The notes under the pieces were generated by a model. That model searched no databases. It saw nothing but the letters and a program-made list of their open reading frames with translations, and was not told the origin of the DNA. Both the position numbers and the translations under genes were made by a program. Source: a virus. Taken from it: DNA of 36,636 nt. The stretch covers positions 1 through 36,636 of IMG/VR virus record IMGVR_UViG_3300020185_005105, one strand, 5' to 3'. Each line of letters opens with the position of its first letter. Positions within the stretch are counted from its first letter, which is position 1. Positions 1 through 8,200 of the stretch are shown in pieces.

Positions 1-232
1 CCGTAATTGTTGGGGTTATAGTTGGACTTACCGTAATTGTTGGGGTTATAGTTGGACTTACCGTAATTGTTGGGGTTATAGTTGGACTTACCGTAATTGT
101 TGGGGTTATAGTTGGACTTACCGTAATGGTTGGGGTTATAGTTGGACTTACCGTAATGGTTGGGGTTATAGTTGGACTTACCGTAATGGTTGGGCTTACT
201 GTAATGGTTGGAGTTATTGTTGTGGTGGGTGT
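1..232. repeat. 30-bp tandem repeat array
   Basis: A 30-bp unit is repeated in perfect phase: 1-120 holds four identical copies. Copies five and six (121-180) differ by one base (ccgtaattgt becomes ccgtaatggt), and 181-232 is a degenerate remnant. Read on the minus strand it encodes SPTITPTITV repeatedly. The one variable base is synonymous (Thr ACA/ACC). There are no spacers, so it is not a CRISPR. Base 128 is the first that departs from the perfect repeat, so true copy number to the left is unknown. Confidence 0.95.
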
Positions 233-535
233 AACAGTAGAGCTAGGTGTTGGGCAAATAAATTCTACTCCAGAATACAAAGGATTAATACAAAAAATTT
301 CAGCATTATCATTATATGCAGAAACTTTATAATTGTACTCTATATTACAATCGTTTACTAAATCTATACCACTAATAATTAAATTTTTTCCTAATCCAGT
401 AGGAGTTATTTGAGCTACCTGAATATAGGTTCCACTTGTTCCACCTATAACTTCTTGTCTATAAAGCTTGTAATAATCAGTCTCGTATGGAACTTGATTA
501 TCGTGAAGGAAACTATAATATACTTTATATGCCAT
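1..535 (-). CDS. Fibronectin-III-like fibre/stalk protein with Thr-Pro decapeptide repeats (partial, C-terminus off the window)
   Basis: This gene reads leftward from an ATG at 535-533 and has no stop before the edge; 178 codons are visible. The first ~95 residues look like one fibronectin type III-like domain: they begin MAYKVYYSFLHDNQ, continue through YYKLYRQE and a TYIQVAQITPTG strand, and end in EYNYKVSAYND. The rest is a low-complexity stalk of SPTITPTITV units encoded by the 30-bp tandem array. It lies 28 bp downstream of the 453-residue structural gene on the same strand, so it is probably the fourth gene of the leftward unit. A Fn3 domain plus a Thr/Pro stalk suggests a virion surface fibre or decoration; that role is inferred. 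Thr-rich repeats of this kind are plausible O-glycosylation sites, but nothing here proves it. Gene existence is well supported; function is not. Confidence 0.8.
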   Translation of the reverse strand, partial: MAYKVYYSFLHDNQVPYETDYYKLYRQEVIGGTSGTYIQVAQITPTGLGKNLIISGIDLVNDCNIEYNYKVSAYNDNAEIFCINPLYSGVEFICPTPSSTVTPTTTITPTITVSPTITVSPTITPTITVSPTITPTITVSPTITPTITVSPTITPTITVSPTITPTITVSPTITPTIT

Positions 536-563
536 GTTTTATTAGGTACACTTTTTTTTGCGG

Positions 564-1925
564 TTAATCACAAGGAACATACACGGCGACCTGAAACTCT
601 CTCGAAGAAGTGCCTGCTCCCCTTGTAATTGTAAAAATTTGACTACCTCTACCGTCCCATGTTATATCAAAATCAACACCTGTAATATTACGAGTTATTG
701 TCTCGCCTACAGTTGTAAAAGTGTGATTATCAAAAATTAAATTATCATTAACATCTGCACCTATTTTTATAATTTCACCCATTATACTGAGGTACGCAAT
801 TTGTCCCGCAGCACCTTCTAGTTTTATCTTAATTTGTCCACCTTGAAGAATTGTAAAAGAAGCGATTTCTCCAGCCATCATTCTTATGTGCTCTATTGTA
901 GTTAAGAATAAATTTCTAGGAGCTTTAGGATATCCATCGTGAACACTTAAACTAAATGGAGGCAATGGAGCCTGCATTGCTTCTATGCTTAATTGATACG
1001 GAGACAGTGGTGCATAACTTGTTTTCGGAGCTCTAGAGGCGACGGGCTCAGCAAGGGGTCCTCGTGGATAGCGATGCGCTCTAACATTAAAATCAATAAA
1101 ACCTATATATAAACCAGGATGCGATTTCTTTGCCACCCTATCGTTTAGCTTAGAAACTGTAACCCTATCAAGATAAAAGAAACTATCACTATTTCCAACA
1201 TGATAATATCTATCACTTAAATCTTTATAATCGTAAATACCATATTTTAAATCGCCAAATTCATTTAAAGGATGCTCATTAAACCCAACATTTGCAATTG
1301 TGCTTAAATTTAAATCTTTTAATATAGAAAATATACCATCTAATTGATATGAATTTTCAGCAAAAACAACACATCTAATTTTACTTTCTGTAATATCTTG
1401 CCCGCCAAAAGCAAAAGGAATATTTTCGCCTTGTTCATAAGAAGTAAATATAGCTGGTACAACTTGATCGTATGGCTTTATGCCTTCAAATATATCTTGA
1501 TCAAATCTACTATTTTTATCAAATTTTGTTTCAATTAATAATTCTTCTTCTGTTTGATCTGTTATATATGTATTAAAATCTTTTACAGAATATATTCCTT
1601 CAACATTAGATGTCTGATTTGCGAGGGATCGAGGAATTAAAACTCTACCGTTTTCAAAATCATAACGAATACCCTGCTTCCCTCTTTCAATATAATAACC
1701 ATCAAGCACAATACCTTTGATTACATTTGCCCCCTTAATTGAAGAATCCGCAACCCATTGTTTGTGTGGCGACGCAAATGCCACATAATTTTCATCTAAT
1801 CTGTCGTCATTTTGATAATAAAAAGAAGAATCAATATTTTGATATGCTTCACCTCTATTCAGTATAATGTGATCTAACCACAACATGAAGCTAGTAATTA
1901 TCTGATGTTGAAACTGGGGTTTCAT
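564..1925 (-). CDS. Putative virion structural protein (453 aa)
   Basis: A complete 453-residue reading frame; its ATG sits one base after the stop of the upstream gene (TAA-T-ATG), implying translational coupling. No catalytic motif or membrane segment is evident. The N-terminal ~330 residues mix helix and strand and include aromatic/Asp-rich stretches. The last ~100 residues (from about FTILQGGQIKIKLEG to VAVYVPCD) are Gly/Thr/Ile-rich and strand-like, resembling a small beta-sandwich tail domain. Its place after two neck-like genes suggests a neck, tail-terminator or fibre-attachment protein, but I do not recognise the family with certainty. Treat the structural role as inference from position and composition. 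Confidence 0.8.
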   Translation of the reverse strand: MKPQFQHQIITSFMLWLDHIILNRGEAYQNIDSSFYYQNDDRLDENYVAFASPHKQWVADSSIKGANVIKGIVLDGYYIERGKQGIRYDFENGRVLIPRSLANQTSNVEGIYSVKDFNTYITDQTEEELLIETKFDKNSRFDQDIFEGIKPYDQVVPAIFTSYEQGENIPFAFGGQDITESKIRCVVFAENSYQLDGIFSILKDLNLSTIANVGFNEHPLNEFGDLKYGIYDYKDLSDRYYHVGNSDSFFYLDRVTVSKLNDRVAKKSHPGLYIGFIDFNVRAHRYPRGPLAEPVASRAPKTSYAPLSPYQLSIEAMQAPLPPFSLSVHDGYPKAPRNLFLTTIEHIRMMAGEIASFTILQGGQIKIKLEGAAGQIAYLSIMGEIIKIGADVNDNLIFDNHTFTTVGETITRNITGVDFDITWDGRGSQIFTITRGAGTSSREFQVAVYVPCD

Positions 1926-1926
1926 A

Positions 1927-2532
1927 TTATATTATTGAGGAATTCAATTCTTGAATTCTTTTTTCTAATGATTTTATAATTGTAGAAATATATGGCGTTC
2001 TATTAAATTGAGATGTAGATACTTGATTCTTGGACTGTATACCTCCGCCAGACCTACTTTGCGGCGCAGACTTCTCAAGGAATTGTCCAAAATTTGATAT
2101 ACCTTCCTCAATACCCGCAGCCCAACTTCTTCCTTCTGCCCAAGGCATTGGCGTAATTTTATATATGTCATCTTTTGATGGATACAAAATTCTACTTTCA
2201 GAACTTCCATTCTTTCTAACTATTGTTGATGTTAATTCCATCCCCTCAAAAGCTTGTCTAATTGGTAGGGTTGGTTTTGCGTTTGCATCAAACCCAATAA
2301 AAGAAAAAAGGCTTCCCTTTCCGCCCAGCGTTCTTGATATGTTCTCGGCATTTGCCCCCGCTTCAATCTCGCGAGTCACTAAGTGTTCATCAAATTCCTG
2401 AATTGTGTCTCTTTTAATTTTTTGAAATTCATCTCTTACAGCCATTTTGACATATTTCACAAACTCAAAGGACTGCCTTAAGTCCATTGACGCTAAAGCT
2501 TTAGCTCCTTGATTTCTTGGTATCATGACCAT
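1927..2532 (-). CDS. Putative neck / tail-completion protein (201 aa)
   Basis: A 201-residue protein starting at ATG 2532, eleven bases after a GAAGGA-type ribosome site at the end of the upstream gene. A second in-frame ATG lies two codons downstream but is further from that site. The N-terminal half is helical and charged (LRQSFEFVKYVKMAVRDEF); a central segment contains SLFSFIGF and PIRQAFEGMELTSTIVRKNG; the end is a helix (STIIKSLEKRIQELNSS). The pattern resembles neck or tail-completion proteins of the HK97-gp10 type in marine phages, but this is a loose resemblance. It lies between the head-closure-like gene and the 453-residue structural gene with almost no intergenic space. Gene certain, function tentative. 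Confidence 0.8.
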   Translation of the reverse strand: MVMIPRNQGAKALASMDLRQSFEFVKYVKMAVRDEFQKIKRDTIQEFDEHLVTREIEAGANAENISRTLGGKGSLFSFIGFDANAKPTLPIRQAFEGMELTSTIVRKNGSSESRILYPSKDDIYKITPMPWAEGRSWAAGIEEGISNFGQFLEKSAPQSRSGGGIQSKNQVSTSQFNRTPYISTIIKSLEKRIQELNSSII

Positions 2533-2539
2533 AATAATA

Positions 2540-2998
2540 TTATCCTTCGTCTACGGGTTTTAAATAAAAAGTATAATATCTTGGAGCAAACAATCCATGA
2601 GGCATTTCATCACTAATTACACTAAATTTTCTACCATCAAACTCGCAGCGCTTGGTATCTTTTAAATATTCATATCCATCGGCGCCCACCTTGATTCTAA
2701 CTTCCCCCACATGTTTATCGACTTTAATTTGAGCACCAGCCTCGCCATCAAACAAGTCTTCATTCTGCCGACCTACATATAATATTCTGGCATTAAATTT
2801 AGATTCTACAATTTTTCTTTTAACAGATGTAATTTGCCCTCTTGCATTTTTATATAAATAATTATAATTTGGATCTGTGCTTAATATTATTCGTTGCGCA
2901 TCTTTTATAAATTTTATTTCTCTAGAAAAAGTGTCGTGTATATGGTCAAAAACTGACTCAAGTATATCTTTGTTTATGTTGTTGATTAGCGATCCCAT
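2540..2998 (-). CDS. Putative head-closure / connector-like protein (152 aa)
   Basis: First gene of the leftward unit. I take the ATG at 2998-2996 as the start (MGSLINNINKDILES). An in-frame TTG six codons upstream at 3016 is possible but would leave almost no leader before the proposed promoter. The protein has an N-terminal helix, a segment with FSREIKFIKDAQRI and STDPNYNYLY, then strands (FNARILYVGRQ, AQIKVDKHVGEVRIKVGADGYEYL), ending in APRYYTFYLKPVDEG. This strand-rich layout, with 'FxREIxxxKxA' near the start and 'ARILY' mid-protein, resembles head-closure or stopper proteins of siphoviruses. The structural comparison is from memory. Gene confidence is high; the role is a moderate-to-weak inference. 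Confidence 0.8.
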   Translation of the reverse strand: MGSLINNINKDILESVFDHIHDTFSREIKFIKDAQRIILSTDPNYNYLYKNARGQITSVKRKIVESKFNARILYVGRQNEDLFDGEAGAQIKVDKHVGEVRIKVGADGYEYLKDTKRCEFDGRKFSVISDEMPHGLFAPRYYTFYLKPVDEG

Positions 2999-3055
2999 AC
3001 TTTTTTTTACACACAAAGCTATAATAAGTGTATCATTAAATTGGTAAAAGGTTTT
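2999..3055. promoter_or_regulatory. Divergent promoter region
   Basis: This 57-bp gap separates the leftward and rightward genes, so both units should start here. Rightward: a perfect TATAAT at 3020-3025, though no good -35 element lies 17 bp upstream. Leftward: TATTAT (plus positions 3026-3021) with TTTACC (3048-3043) 16 bp away, a reasonable sigma-70-like pair. A GTGTAT string at 3028-3033 also occurs ahead of two later genes at nearly the same distance. An AAAAGG ribosome site at 3046-3051 sits just before the ATG at 3056. Confidence 0.4.
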
Positions 3056-3337
3056 ATGGAAGCAAAAGAATTTCTTTCGGATAGGGTTAACGGTAGTACT
3101 AAAAATTTATTTAAAAGTTTTTTAGTTCTAATTGAGGATCTACACGCCGACAATCAAATGGCATTTAGTAAACTCAAGCGCAATTTACCTGAGCATCAAA
3201 AGCTTATAGATCAAGCGAATTATTTTGATGAAGAGAAAATGCAATACCTTCGAAAGAAAATTCTTGACATAGGAAATGAATCAATTAGAGGTTCAAATTC
3301 AGATTTAGAAAAATTTACTATAAATTTTAAATTTTAA
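3056..3337 (+). CDS. Small helical protein of unknown function (93 aa)
   Basis: I chose ATG 3056 because AAAAGG ends four bases upstream; an in-frame TTG at 3041 would bury that ribosome site inside the gene. The 93-residue product is charged and probably all-helical (MEAKEFLSDRVNGSTKN, then LIEDLHADNQMAFSKLKRN and EKMQYLRKKILDIG), with no Cys, signal peptide or membrane segment. It is the first gene of the rightward unit and precedes the two probable chaperone genes by about 30 bp. I do not recognise the family. From position it might assist tail assembly or be a small tail component; that is a guess. Confidence 0.7.
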   Translation: MEAKEFLSDRVNGSTKNLFKSFLVLIEDLHADNQMAFSKLKRNLPEHQKLIDQANYFDEEKMQYLRKKILDIGNESIRGSNSDLEKFTINFKF

Positions 3338-3370
3338 TATTAATATAGTTTAATAACCAAGGTACAAGGC

Positions 3371-4216
3371 ATGTATACAAAATCAAATAAAGAAATATAT
3401 CGTTTTAAATTAAATCTCGAAGAAGAGATTGAAAAAGAAATCGAAGTCGAAAAAGAAATCGAAGTCGAAAAAGAAGTTGAAGTTGAAAAAACTCGCAAAA
3501 ACGCGGAAGGTAAAGACGAAAAATATACTGACATCGAAAAAAAGATGGTCAAAGAAAAACAAATCGTCAAAGAAAAAAGAAAGCAAAAAGAAAACAAAGA
3601 ACATACTTTTGTAATTAAGCAGCCTACCCGTAGACAAATGGAAGAAGCTGACATGGAATTCAGCATACAAATGAGTAAATGCGTAAAAGAGGGAATTCTT
3701 ACCAAGGCTATGCTTCTAAATAAATATTCAGATACTGGAGGATTAATGAGTGAAGCTGAAGCTAAAGATTTAGCAAAGCTTTACGGCAGGCTTGGAGAGT
3801 TACAAACTGAATTCACTAGTTGGAAAATGACCGACAAAAGGAAATTCACCGAAAAGCAGCAAAAAGTCGTAGAAGATATGGCAGCGCTTCGCAGGGAGAT
3901 CGCTCAAACCGAAACAAATTTTGCAGCACTTTTAAATCATACAGCCGACCACAAAGCTCAAACTAGAGTAGTAACATGGTATCTGTTGTCTTTGTCGCAC
4001 ATCGAGCGAGATGGAGAAATTGTTCCATACTTTGAAGGCGATGACTTTACAGCTAAAGAAGAATTTATGTTTAAGCTCGAAGAGGAGGAGGATGACTTGT
4101 TCGCCGCAGTGTATCAAAAACTTACAGCATTCATTAGCTTTTGGTACTTTAGTGTCTCAGCGGAAAAAGAAGATTTTGAGAGCCTCGCAGAAGACATAGA
4201 AAAAGGCGAGATATAA
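3371..4216 (+). CDS. Probable tail assembly chaperone, gpG-like position (281 aa)
   Basis: Starts at ATG 3371 with AAGG eight bases upstream (3359-3362). The first ~80 residues are an unusual Lys/Glu-rich segment, including three EKEIEV-type hexapeptides from an 18-bp tandem repeat. Residues ~85-281 are helical and contain a conserved-looking TFVIKQPTRRQMEEADMEF stretch and an acidic C-terminus (FKLEEEEDDLF, ESLAEDIEKGEI). It sits one gene upstream of the tape measure gene, where siphoviruses carry tail assembly chaperones (lambda G). It runs directly into the next gene (stop 4214-4216, next start 4218). Chaperone identity rests on synteny, acidity and helical character, not on a diagnostic motif. 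Confidence 0.75.
   Translation: MYTKSNKEIYRFKLNLEEEIEKEIEVEKEIEVEKEVEVEKTRKNAEGKDEKYTDIEKKMVKEKQIVKEKRKQKENKEHTFVIKQPTRRQMEEADMEFSIQMSKCVKEGILTKAMLLNKYSDTGGLMSEAEAKDLAKLYGRLGELQTEFTSWKMTDKRKFTEKQQKVVEDMAALRREIAQTETNFAALLNHTADHKAQTRVVTWYLLSLSHIERDGEIVPYFEGDDFTAKEEFMFKLEEEEDDLFAAVYQKLTAFISFWYFSVSAEKEDFESLAEDIEKGEI
3431..3490 (+). repeat. 18-bp in-frame tandem repeat
   Basis: Two identical 18-bp units (3431-3448 and 3449-3466), a diverged third (3467-3484) and a 6-base remnant encode EKEIEV, EKEIEV, EKEVEV, EK. The array is in frame with the probable chaperone gene and probably arose by slippage, lengthening a charged helix. Confidence 0.85.
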
Positions 4217-4217
4217 T

Positions 4218-5222
4218 GTGGATGCGTCCGCATATAGAAAAATCTTTAGAGATGTAGTTAAAGGTAGATCAGATGTATTAATTGATGGCGATAAATACTA
4301 CATCAAGCACCTAAGTGCGTTAGATCAAGTTGATATTGACGACATTAAAGACGCGTACCTCAAGACTGCTGTAGATAGGGGTATACCCACAAAAGAGTCT
4401 GTTTTATCTACCCTTAAAAAAGACGGAATTTGGACTGATGAAGATGAATCTGAAATTAAAAAACTTGATCTTTTCATCATCCAACTGCAAGAAAATAAAA
4501 CACAACTTGTATTAAAATCTCAAATTGATAAACAAAATGCTCAAATTAAAGAGACTCGAGAAAAAATACAAGCATTGCATCAAAAGAAGCAGGAATTAAT
4601 AGGCGTTAACGCCGAAGATTACGCAGAAAAAAGATCAAATGATTATTATATAATTAAAAGCTTTTATGAAGATGCTGACCTAGAAAAACCAATGTTTCCT
4701 AAAGAAACAGACTTTAATGAATTATACGCTGAAGATGTTTCTAGATTTGTGCAATCCTACAATGAAGTTTTTCAGAGGTTTGAAGAATTAACCATACAAA
4801 CAATGATTCTTCAAGATTTTTATTATATTTATTTCCCTTTTAGTGATGATACTGTTGGTTTTTTTGGCAGACCAGTTGTGGAGTTAACTTACAATCAATT
4901 AAAATTAATTGTATATACAAAAATATTTAAAAATATATTTGAAAATAATAAACATATTCCCGCTAAAATTAAAAAGGATCCAGAGGCACTACTGGATTAC
5001 GGCAGTATTTCCGATGAGGCTAAACAAAAAGTTCAAGATAAATTCAACAGTGATAAAGATGGCTCTACATTGTTCAATGCTACTGATGAAGACTTTGAAT
5101 ATGCAGGCTTAGAAAAACCAAGCGATAAAGCTGGCGTTTCTTTACATAAAGCTGCAGAGAAAAAAGGTGGGTCGTTAAATATGCAAGATCTTATGGAATT
5201 AAGTGGTATTCCTCAAAAATAA
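4218..5222 (+). CDS. Probable second tail-assembly-chaperone component (334 aa)
   Basis: The frame begins at a GTG at 4218 (MDASAYRKIFRDVV), two bases after the previous stop, with AAAAAGG about 12 bases upstream. The same frame is open back to 4200, so it could instead be reached by ribosomal frameshifting from the upstream gene, as lambda makes gpGT. Residues ~85-135 form a coiled coil (FIIQLQENKTQLVLKSQIDK and on to QALHQKKQELIG). The middle has aromatic-rich helices (DFYYIYFPFSDDTVGFFG). The C-terminus ends NMQDLMELSGIPQK. It directly precedes the tape measure gene. Existence is firm; chaperone role is from synteny, and how translation starts is unresolved. Confidence 0.75.
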   Translation: MDASAYRKIFRDVVKGRSDVLIDGDKYYIKHLSALDQVDIDDIKDAYLKTAVDRGIPTKESVLSTLKKDGIWTDEDESEIKKLDLFIIQLQENKTQLVLKSQIDKQNAQIKETREKIQALHQKKQELIGVNAEDYAEKRSNDYYIIKSFYEDADLEKPMFPKETDFNELYAEDVSRFVQSYNEVFQRFEELTIQTMILQDFYYIYFPFSDDTVGFFGRPVVELTYNQLKLIVYTKIFKNIFENNKHIPAKIKKDPEALLDYGSISDEAKQKVQDKFNSDKDGSTLFNATDEDFEYAGLEKPSDKAGVSLHKAAEKKGGSLNMQDLMELSGIPQK

Positions 5223-5252
5223 AGTGTATATAATCCTTAAAAGGAAAAAGGT

Positions 5253-8200
5253 ATGGCAGTAGGAGCAGGATTAAGAACACATGTAGTTGGCTTAAGAGAA
5301 GACATTGAGCGAATAGTCGCTGGCGTCAACAGAAAAGGAATAGTTATTAGGGTTAGAGCTAGTGACTTTACCCAGCCTTTAGGGCGCATGTCAGCAAAAG
5401 CTAACGAGTTCAGTAAATCTCTAGAAGCCTCTAATGCTCGCGTTATAGCCTTCGGCGCATCTGCAGCAATTATTGGTGGAGTTACAACCTCTTTTGCTCA
5501 ACTCTTCGTACAGGCTCAAAAAGTTGAAAAAATTCTTACAGATATTAATGTTGTTCTTGGCACAACTGCAAGCAATCTTCAGAAATTTGGTGACGGTTTA
5601 TTTAAAGTCGCAAAAAATACATCCCAAGCGCTAGAGGTTGCCGCAGAGGCGGCTTTAGAATTTTCTCGTCAAGGTTTATCAATGGAAGAAACCCTCAAAA
5701 GAACAAATGATGCCCTTATTTTGACGAGATTAACGGGAATAAAAGCTGCAGACGCCGTAAAAGGTTTAACTGCAGCAGTTAATGGTTTTGCCGATGCGGG
5801 GTTATCAACCACGCAAATAATTAATAAACTTGCCGCTGTAGATGTAAAATTTGCTGTCAGCGCTGACGATTTAGTTGACGCTCTCGCTCGCGCTGGAGCA
5901 GTCGCTCAAGATGCGGGTGTTAGTTTTGACCAACTAATAGGATCTGTTACTGCAGCTCAACAAATTACAGCTCGAGGTGGCGCAGTTATAGGTAATAGTT
6001 TTAAAACAATTTTTACAAGAATCCAAAGGAGTAGTACAATCACGAGGTTGGAAGAGCTTGGGGTTGCTGTTCGAGACATTCGAGGTAACACATTGCCTGC
6101 AATTACGGTTTTGACAAACTTATCAAAAGCTTACGATCAACTCGGAGACACAACAAAGGCAGCTGTAGCGGAACAAGTTGGTGGCGTTTTTCAAATCAAT
6201 ATATTAAAAGCGGCACTTAAAGATTTAGGCAATGAAACATCCCTATACGCTCAAGCTACGAAAATATCTAGTCAAGCGACAGACGAAGCGCAAAGAAAAA
6301 ACGATCAACTACAAAAAACATTAGCAGCAATCTCTAATCAAAGCTTCACAAATCTTAGAGAACTAACTGCAAATTTAGGTGAATTAACTGTAGCACCCGC
6401 CCTAAAGGAATTCCTTAAGAGTTTTAATCAAATAGCTGAAGTTATGAGTAAACTATTTGGTTCAGAAGAAGGCGAAAGCATAGGTGGCGATTTTGCTAAA
6501 GGATTCGCTAGAGCTTTCGGTTCCGTATTAACAGGTCCTGGCTTAATGGTTGGAGCTTTAATTTTTGGCAAATTATTTCAAATGGCTTTTAAGTTTGCTA
6601 AAAATTCGGTAAAAGATATTTTACAAATAAAAACGATCAAAGATCAAGAGCTTGCCATTCAGGAAGCTATTGTTGATGCTATGGTTCAAAATGTAGCCTT
6701 AAACAAAGAATTATTCAAATTAGACGGCGACCAATTAAAGCAAGAGCAAGTCATGTTAAAATTGCTTAGCAAACAAACTGCATTTCTAGAAAAGCAAAGG
6801 CAAATAGCCTCATCTATAGCACCAGGCTTAAGGGTGGCTGGCGTAAATGAAAATTTAACCGTCACAAAAGGATCGAAAAGTAAAAATCAAAAATCTGAAG
6901 GCTTTATACCTAATTATGCATCCAAAAATGCAGCAAATAACTACGGTGGAGTTACTCCATTGGAGAAGCAGTCCGAGTTAGCTGGAGCAATGAAGGCTGG
7001 ATATCAGCCAGGCTCCATTAAATCAACTAATATAAATGGCCTAGGGAGAGTGATTTATAATGACGCGGAAACTATCAAGCAGTTCCCAAATTTAAATCAG
7101 CCAGCAATCATGCCTCCACTGAACTCAAAAGCTGGCAGAAATTATAAGGTCGACTTTAGGGCTAAGCATGGATTCAATCCTTATGAGCAAGGTGGCAGTA
7201 ATAACTCAACTTATAGTAACGGTTTTATTTCTAATTTTGCCGCCCAACCTATGGCTGTAAAATCTGCAATTCGCGCTGCCCTTAAAAAAAGAGGGGCTAG
7301 AATGCGGCCCAATGACCCCAAGCTTGATTTTCATGTTCAAAGATATTTATCGGCGACGAAAAATCGCGACTTCCCCAATGAATTCATAAATATAGGTGGC
7401 CATAAAATTAACATGAATGAAATAACCTTAGCCTTAAAAAAGCAAGGTGGCTACCATAATTCTTTTAATGAAAGTAAAGCAATTAACCTTCAGGGTAGTT
7501 CAAACAACGAAACTTATAATAGCGGCTTGATACCTAATTTTGCGCTTGCAGCGCAAAGGCTTGGAAACACAAATATTTTAAGGTTGCCGACTGCTAAAAT
7601 GGTCACTCAAACTACTCAATCAGACTTCAAAGGAAATAAAGTAAAAGGCTGGCGCACTCTTGAAGCTCCGCTTGATAACGTTTTAAAGTTCGCGGCCAGT
7701 TACAAGAAACAATTTCAAGCATTAAAAAGTTTAGGTTTTAACTCCTTGCAAAGAAAAATGTATTTTGGTAATCAGCCAGAAACATTAACAAGGTCAGATA
7801 GGCAAGGTTTGCGTAGTAAAAATTTAAATAAAAAAGGTGATACGTATGAGGGAGTATTGTTTAAAAGTGGACTTAAAAATAAAGGCTACTCCAGAACTTA
7901 TGATCCAGATTCAAAGCAAGGGTACAAGAATGCTACGGTTGATTTTGCGAAGTCTGGTAAAATCCCAATTGAGGCTAAATTCGGCAAATTTGTTCCCGCT
8001 AATTTGTTAGCTAAAAGCATAAGGCTATCTAAAGATAAATATATAGAAAATTTTTTATCAAGCAAACGTTTTTCAGGCTTAGCTGCTGAAATGTCTGACA
8101 AGAAATTAGGGGAAGCTAAGAACACTCTCGATAAAATGGGCTTCCCAGATGCCAACAGTAATTTAATTGATACAATGGGCCTATCAAGCGGTTTTATTCC

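Noticed and set aside
1-232. 30-bp repeats suggesting a CRISPR array or non-coding satellite
   Set aside because: There are no spacers, and the array is in frame in a minus-strand gene with synonymous variation.
126-332. Plus-strand 68-codon frame of Val/Gly repeats
   Set aside because: It is the antisense shadow of the 30-bp array; the minus-strand gene has a proper domain and a start codon.
3410-3705. Minus-strand Phe/Ser-rich frames opposite the Lys/Glu repeats
   Set aside because: They are complementary shadows of GAA/AAA-rich codons and have no ribosome site or coherent protein.
4909-5112. Alternative-frame protein inside the second chaperone-like gene
   Set aside because: It is a Lys/Ile-rich shadow of AT-rich codons without a start context; the main frame continues unbroken.
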